A stretch of DNA of 6,240 nt, taken from the NCBI GenBank assembly GCA_913059105.1, contig CAJXRL010000164.1, positions 1 to 6,240 of the forward strand, in the 5' to 3' direction. The translations under genes were made by a program, and so were the position numbers. The notes below the pieces were generated by a model, which was not told where the DNA came from, made no database searches, and was given only the letters and a program-made list of their open reading frames with translations. Positions 1 to 3,743 of the stretch are shown here, one piece after another. Source of the stretch: an uncultured Flavobacteriales bacterium (GTDB taxonomy: Bacteria > Bacteroidota > Bacteroidia > Flavobacteriales_E > Vicingaceae). Numbering within the stretch: position 1 is the stretch's first letter; each line of letters begins with the position of its first letter.

Positions 1-47
1 GAGATTTCTGCCTGTCTCGTGGGCTCGGAGATGTGTATAAGAGACAG
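1..47 (+). other. Illumina Nextera adapter and index (non-genomic)
   Basis: Bases 14-47 match the 34-base Nextera read-2 transposase adapter, ending in the 19-base mosaic end AGATGTGTATAAGAGACAG at 29-47. Bases 6-13 (TTCTGCCT) match the i7 index N703 as written in the primer, and bases 1-5 (GAGAT) match the 3' end of the P7 primer. The order P7 tail, index, adapter, insert is exactly that of a Nextera library end. This is therefore untrimmed library sequence assembled onto the contig, and genomic DNA begins at about base 48. In the reading frame of the next gene it encodes the spurious peptide MGSEMCIRDS, with an apparent GTG start at 19. The adapter match was made from memory of the published oligos and is very strong. 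Confidence 0.98.
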
Positions 48-48
48 C

Positions 49-474
49 TATTATTATGTAACTGATTTTTTCTTTACTACCTGCCCTACAATTTGCCCTA
101 GTATGAGTAGTCAAATGCAAAGAATACAAGATCAATATATTGACGACGAAGATTTTAAAATATTATCGCATACGGTTCAACCAGAGATTGACTCTGTTCC
201 CGTTTTAAAAGAATATGCAGCGTTATATGAAGCAAATCCAAACAAATGGATTTTTGTTACAGGCGATAAGAAGTTGATTTATGACTTAGCAAGAAAGAGT
301 TATTTTGCTGCAGTTACTGAAGGCGATGGTGGACCTGACGACTTTATACACACTGAAAATTTTGTACTAGTGGACAAAGAAAAAAGGATTCGAGGATTTT
401 ACGATGGCACTTCCGAGGAGTCTGTGGATCAATTGATGATTGATATTGAAATATTACAACAGGAGTATGATTAA
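49..474 (+). CDS. SCO1/SenC family copper chaperone, 5'-truncated
   Basis: This is the C-terminal part (about 141 genuine residues) of a SCO1/SenC/PrrC-family thioredoxin-fold protein. Family members bind copper and help build the CuA site of cytochrome c oxidase on the outer face of the inner membrane. The FFFTTCPTICPSM stretch carries the CxxxC copper/thiol motif (CPTIC, bases 82-96). The distal conserved histidine lies in DDFIHTENFVLVD (codon 349-351), followed by the family-typical RIRGFYDGT. The middle segment SHTVQPEIDSVPVLKEYA matches the usual S-DPE-DTP-VLKEYA region. The N-terminal anchor and first strands of the fold are missing because the contig ends here. The frame runs on into adapter sequence, so the apparent GTG start at 19 is an artefact. 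It overlaps the next gene by 8 nt, which suggests co-transcription. Family assignment is firm; the oxidase partner is not visible. Confidence 0.93.
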   Translation, partial: YYYVTDFFFTTCPTICPSMSSQMQRIQDQYIDDEDFKILSHTVQPEIDSVPVLKEYAALYEANPNKWIFVTGDKKLIYDLARKSYFAAVTEGDGGPDDFIHTENFVLVDKEKRIRGFYDGTSEESVDQLMIDIEILQQEYD

Positions 475-694
475 GAAGATCTCTTTTATTATTGTTATTT
501 TAATTTTTACCACTTCATGCTCCGTATTTAAAGGAGTTGAAGGTGTAAATAGTAGAAACGGTAAAGTAATTGGTGGTGCACCTAGTAAAGATATTAGAAC
601 AAATATTAAACGTACCGAAAAACGACAAAAACGCCATTACGACAGAGAAATGAGAAAGAGAGCAAAACGGATGGGGACAACTAAAAAGAAATAG
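467..694 (+). CDS. small basic predicted lipoprotein, unknown function
   Basis: A 75-residue product, starting at the ATG at 467, which overlaps the end of the SCO gene by 8 nt. A TTG at 440 in the same frame would add nine residues but would place charged residues before a good signal peptide, so ATG 467 is preferred. Residues 1-17 form a type II signal peptide: MIKK, then a hydrophobic run, then FTTSC with the lipidated cysteine at 18. The mature part is only about 57 residues. Its second half (residues 44-75) is dominated by Lys and Arg with almost no hydrophobic residues, and it ends in KKK. I do not recognise a family. The protein is probably exported and membrane-anchored, and the basic tail could contact nucleic acid, lipopolysaccharide or another protein, but that is guesswork. 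The AGGAG at 461-465 sits one base from the ATG, too close for a normal ribosome site. Confidence 0.75.
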   Translation: MIKKISFIIVILIFTTSCSVFKGVEGVNSRNGKVIGGAPSKDIRTNIKRTEKRQKRHYDREMRKRAKRMGTTKKK

Positions 695-695
695 C

Positions 696-1460
696 TTACT
701 CTCCAAAAATTAGTCTTTTCAAATGCTCATTCTTGTAAAATGCCTTTGGAGTTGTTTCAATAACACGGCCGCAATCAACTACCCAAACTTTATCCGCAAT
801 AGACATTGCCTTTTCTATTTGGTGAGACGAAAAAAGAACAGCCCTTCCCGATTCTTTTTGACTTTGAATTAATTTAAACATAGAATTCGAACTTTTCACG
901 TCTAAGTGAGTGGTAGGCTCATCCAATATAATAAGGTCAGCATTTTGTGCAATTGCCCTTGCCAGATATACTTTCTGCCTCTCGCCATCACTCAACTCAG
1001 CCATTGTCTTTTCTTTCAAGTATTCAATCTTACACAATCTTAAAGCCCCTTCAATGCACGCTGCATCTTCTTTTGTTTCTGACACCATCCAACCTGTATA
1101 CGGATATCTTCCAAAACCAATGAAGCGTTCTACAGGAATTATTGACCGTACGTTTTCATTTGAACTTACGTAGGCCATTTTTTGAGCCAAACTTGCTCGA
1201 TCCCACTCCTTCAAATTCTTGTCAAAAATTTTAAAATCACCACTCGAGGTATTGATTAAACCACAGATACTCTTTAACAAAGTAGATTTACCTGCACCAT
1301 TTTCGCCAATAAGAGCAATTATGTCGTTTGAGTTCATGCTTAAATTCACGTTTGAAAGTATGTTTACTCTTTTCGAATAAGTAACTGAGACGTTTTCAAT
1401 ATGAAGTATAGTAGAACTCAAAATGATTGACTTAGATTTTTCTTTCCAAAAAGGATCCAC
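696..1460 (-). CDS. ABC importer ATPase, FecE/BtuD/HmuV type
   Basis: Cytoplasmic ATP-binding subunit of an iron-siderophore/haem/cobalamin-type importer; it would drive the permease encoded just upstream. Counting from the GTG at 1460 (254 aa): Walker A GENGAGKST at 52-60, FGRYPYTGW at 116-124 (the FGRxPYTxW stretch typical of this subfamily), signature LSDGE at 156-160 in place of LSGGQ, Walker B LIILDE at 176-181, D-loop THLD at 184-187, and switch histidine H213 in SSHQ. The usual Q-loop glutamine is not obvious: the equivalent stretch reads VSSNENVRS (98-106). No ATG is available at the 5' end. GTG 1460 gives a 43-nt overlap with the permease gene. An in-frame TTG at 1421-1419 overlaps the permease stop as TTGA and gives 241 aa beginning just before the first beta strand; it is an equally good or better start. 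Function is confident; substrate is unknown. Confidence 0.94.
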   Translation of the reverse strand: MDPFWKEKSKSIILSSTILHIENVSVTYSKRVNILSNVNLSMNSNDIIALIGENGAGKSTLLKSICGLINTSSGDFKIFDKNLKEWDRASLAQKMAYVSSNENVRSIIPVERFIGFGRYPYTGWMVSETKEDAACIEGALRLCKIEYLKEKTMAELSDGERQKVYLARAIAQNADLIILDEPTTHLDVKSSNSMFKLIQSQKESGRAVLFSSHQIEKAMSIADKVWVVDCGRVIETTPKAFYKNEHLKRLIFGE

Positions 1461-2428
1461 AATATTATTGGGACCCCAATTATTGAGGTGATTGAATTGA
1501 TTGGCAAACTAGTACCGTTAGATGGTATATGAGCTAGAATATCACTCAATAGCAATACATTTGCTCCCAATAATAAACAAACTGGTATTAAAATCAAATG
1601 GTCATTTGACTTTAAAAGTAATCGACTTAAGTGTGGAATAATAATTCCAACAAAGCCAATTGGCCCACAAAAGGAAGTTGTAAGCCCTGCTAGCAGACCA
1701 GTAATAATGACTATGCTTATTCTAACATGGAGAACTTTAATACCTAACATTTTTGCAAAATCTTCACTTATAAGCACTGCATTAAGTCCTTTGTAATGGT
1801 ACAATGCATATCCGGCTGAACCTAATAAAGCGATAAAAAGAATAAGTAATTCACCAAAAGAAACTGCTGAAAGGCTGCCTAATGTCCAAATAATAAAGGA
1901 TTTCAGTTGAAAATCAGAAGTAAAAAATTGAATAAGTCCAATTATTGCTGTTGCTATTGACCCCATCATAACGCCGAAAATAAGAAGCGTCATAACATCT
2001 TTTAACTTAAAAGAAACAGCTAACAATATCAACATCATCACCAAGGCCCCTACTATTGATGCTACATTTACCGCATAGCCTGTTGCTAAAGAAACACCTA
2101 TTACGCCGGCCCCCATTACAAGAATTGCTACTCCTAACCCCGCACCAGAACTAATTCCTAATAAATATGGTCCTGCCAATGGGTTTCTAAACAGAGTTTG
2201 CATTAACAAACCTGCTAATGAAAGCGCTGCACCACATAATATTGCGGTAAGTGCTTTTGGAATTCTTGATTGCACCACAATAAAATTGAAGACATCAGAT
2301 ATTTCACCGCCAGATAACCACAACCGAAATTCACTTAACGGTATACTTACACTACCACTGAAAACATCAAGTACAGCTAAAATTAGCATCGAAATGCAAA
2401 GAAAGATTAAAACAAAAACCTTATTCAT
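1418..2428 (-). CDS. FecCD-family ABC importer permease
   Basis: A 336-residue polytopic inner-membrane protein, the usual length for FecCD/BtuC permeases, which dimerise to form the channel for iron-siderophores, haem or cobalamin. Family landmarks in order: SRIPKALTAILCGAALSLAG at 54-73, MQTLFRNPLAGPYLLGISSG at 76-95, FGVMMGS at 151-157, the cytoplasmic coupling-helix region AKMLGI at 225-230, FCGPIGFVGIIIPHLSRL at 253-270, and the C-terminal SLPINSITSIIGVPIILWIL at 307-326. Long hydrophobic segments between these fit about ten membrane helices. The ATG at 2428-2426 overlaps the upstream substrate-binding-protein stop by 4 nt (ATGA), and the gene end overlaps the ATPase start, so the three are very likely co-translated. 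Nothing appears broken. The substrate cannot be inferred from the permease alone. Confidence 0.96.
   Translation of the reverse strand: MNKVFVLIFLCISMLILAVLDVFSGSVSIPLSEFRLWLSGGEISDVFNFIVVQSRIPKALTAILCGAALSLAGLLMQTLFRNPLAGPYLLGISSGAGLGVAILVMGAGVIGVSLATGYAVNVASIVGALVMMLILLAVSFKLKDVMTLLIFGVMMGSIATAIIGLIQFFTSDFQLKSFIIWTLGSLSAVSFGELLILFIALLGSAGYALYHYKGLNAVLISEDFAKMLGIKVLHVRISIVIITGLLAGLTTSFCGPIGFVGIIIPHLSRLLLKSNDHLILIPVCLLLGANVLLLSDILAHIPSNGTSLPINSITSIIGVPIILWILFGKKNLSQSF
2425..2428 (-). promoter_or_regulatory. ATGA stop/start overlap, binding protein to permease
   Basis: On the minus strand the four bases ATGA contain both the permease start (2428-2426) and the stop of the binding-protein gene (2427-2425). 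Such junctions commonly allow terminating ribosomes to re-initiate. No Shine-Dalgarno-like sequence is evident, which supports coupling but does not prove it. Confidence 0.6.
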
Positions 2429-3549
2429 TCAAAAACGCTTTTGTAAAAAGTTAGTGAATCACTTTTATTTTTGTGAAAAATGGCCACTAAATCGCTTAAG
2501 ATCAAATCAGGCCGAACTACTCCCATTTCCCAATAATCATTTGCTCCAAGTTTATTAGATCTCTTGTAATTAGTATAAATCCTCTTATTCTGAAAAGATT
2601 GAAACTGAGCAAACATTTCATTGCTTTTTTGTAATTCATTACTATTTGTTATTGTGCCTGTATTAATCCAAAAGTGAGCTTGCATGCCTTCGCTAATTGC
2701 CGTTTCAATGTCGAGCGGCACGCTAGCAGTTTGCTTGTAATGATGCCAAGAATAAGTCGCAGCTGCGTCCCGAATAAGTTGTGCTTGATAAGAGTTGCTG
2801 CCACTTACATACCATGTTCCTTTCCACGGTAGTCCAATTGTCACTTTAGGAAGAAAAGAATAAAGCATGGATTCAGTTCTAATTGAATCGTATTTATACC
2901 TTATCATCTCAAGATGTGCATCTGCTTTTTGCATTGTGGTCTTATCAAAAAATGCCGCAAAAACTTTCAACCACTCCGCTTTATTTATTGGGTCAGACTC
3001 CATAAATTCGGAAATTAAGATTATCGGTTGCCCAAGTTCTCGAAGTTGTTGCACTGATTCATATGAACTAGCGTCAATTGCAAAGGTAAATAACACATCT
3101 AGTTCACTCTGAATCACAAGTTCTGTGTTAAGTGTTCTATTTCCAAGCTCTAAGATCTTACCTGCCGCTATCCTCTGCTGAAAATTGGAATCATAAAATA
3201 GAGATTTGTTGCTTACCGCTACAACATTATCCTGTTTCCCCAGTGCATTTAAATAACCCAAATGGGTAGTAGAATTGATTCCTACTTTCTCGATTGGCAG
3301 CCCAACAAACACATCTGCCGCAATGCCTTCAGGTTTTCCTTCTGATTTTGAATAAAGAACATACTTTTCTTTAATGGAAGAATTTACAAATGGCTCTACA
3401 ATTTCAATTATGCGCAATCCGGCCGAATCTTTAACGGAGAACTGTTTATTTCGCTTCAAAACATCAGCCTCAATCTTTGAATCAATAGACTTTGGTGCAT
3501 TGCATGCCAATAGCAATGCACAACAAATAATAAACAATGGACTTTTCAT
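2425..3549 (-). CDS. ABC importer substrate-binding lipoprotein (TroA/BtuF-like)
   Basis: A 374-residue predicted lipoprotein that would capture the ligand in the periplasm and deliver it to the permease. Residues 1-16 are a type II signal peptide with lipobox LLAC (Cys16). The periplasmic binding domain of the FepB/BtuF class (Pfam PF01497 type) spans about residues 75-360. It shows NALGKQDNVVAVSN (101-114), the linker-proximal NTELVIQSELDVLFTFAID (141-159), and TWYVSGSNSYQAQLIRDAAA (245-264), the class's conserved gly-rich turn preceding 'AAG'. It ends with the C-terminal YWEMGVVRPDLILSDLVAIF (339-358), the form often seen in Bacteroidota members. The start is ATG 3549-3547, eight bases after the upstream stop. 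It shares a 4-nt overlap with the permease. Class assignment is firm. Iron-siderophore, haem and cobalamin are all possible ligands, and no decisive motif distinguishes them. Confidence 0.92.
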   Translation of the reverse strand: MKSPLFIICCALLLACNAPKSIDSKIEADVLKRNKQFSVKDSAGLRIIEIVEPFVNSSIKEKYVLYSKSEGKPEGIAADVFVGLPIEKVGINSTTHLGYLNALGKQDNVVAVSNKSLFYDSNFQQRIAAGKILELGNRTLNTELVIQSELDVLFTFAIDASSYESVQQLRELGQPIILISEFMESDPINKAEWLKVFAAFFDKTTMQKADAHLEMIRYKYDSIRTESMLYSFLPKVTIGLPWKGTWYVSGSNSYQAQLIRDAAATYSWHHYKQTASVPLDIETAISEGMQAHFWINTGTITNSNELQKSNEMFAQFQSFQNKRIYTNYKRSNKLGANDYWEMGVVRPDLILSDLVAIFHKNKSDSLTFYKSVFE

Positions 3550-3557
3550 GAATCGAA

Positions 3558-3743
3558 TTATCTACTTTCTTTATCCCAAATATCTTTTGTGATATTAGTT
3601 CCATTCTTAGTGTAGAAAATACCACCCCATTTGTACAAGGTTTTTTCATAGATATCTGCTCTTGTTCCTTCTACTACTATCCTTCTAATTGTAGTACTAT
3701 TATTTTGATTTTCGACAATCTCTTCTGTAACTCCTTGTGGATA
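3558..3743 (-). other. C-terminal 61-residue domain of the repeat protein
   Basis: From YPQGVTEEIVENQN to the stop the composition changes abruptly from Glu/Lys/Gln-rich helix to alternating beta-like residues with aromatic and glycine positions: RRIVVEGTRADIYEKTLY, KWGGIFYTKNG and ITKDIWDKE. This looks like a small folded domain placed at the end of a long stalk. From memory, similar tails (RRIVV.G..ADEY followed by WGG.FYFKNG) occur at the ends of other Bacteroidota repeat proteins. I know no named family for it and cannot check here. Confidence 0.6.

Noticed and set aside
19..48. GTG start and N-terminal peptide MGSEMCIRDS for the SCO gene
   Set aside because: These bases are Nextera adapter, not genome.
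461..465. AGGAG as a Shine-Dalgarno site for the small lipoprotein
   Set aside because: It is one base from the ATG, too close to work normally. It also encodes part of the SCO C-terminus, and Bacteroidota rely little on such sites.
440..466. TTG start extending the small lipoprotein by nine residues
   Set aside because: The extension lies wholly inside the SCO gene and would put polar and charged residues ahead of a normal signal peptide beginning MIKK.
575..582. GGTGCACC palindrome as an operator or terminator stem
   Set aside because: It is only eight bases, has no loop or T-tract, and lies within a coding sequence; chance is sufficient.
515..706. Minus-strand open frame opposite the lipoprotein
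   Set aside because: Low-complexity Ser/Phe-rich shadow with no family resemblance; the plus strand carries a better gene with a signal peptide.
910..1173. Plus-strand open frame inside the ATPase gene
   Set aside because: Antisense shadow of a clearly conserved ABC ATPase.
2286..2558. Plus-strand open frame across the binding-protein/permease junction
   Set aside because: Shadow frame opposite two conserved genes, with no recognisable domain.
2867..3592. Two plus-strand open frames opposite the binding protein
   Set aside because: Both are antisense to a conserved lipoprotein and have no plausible domain or initiation context.
3561..3620. Possible Bacteroidota-type promoter in front of the binding-protein gene
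   Set aside because: No convincing TAnnTTTG with a spaced TTTG could be placed on the minus strand, and the region is coding sequence of the upstream gene.
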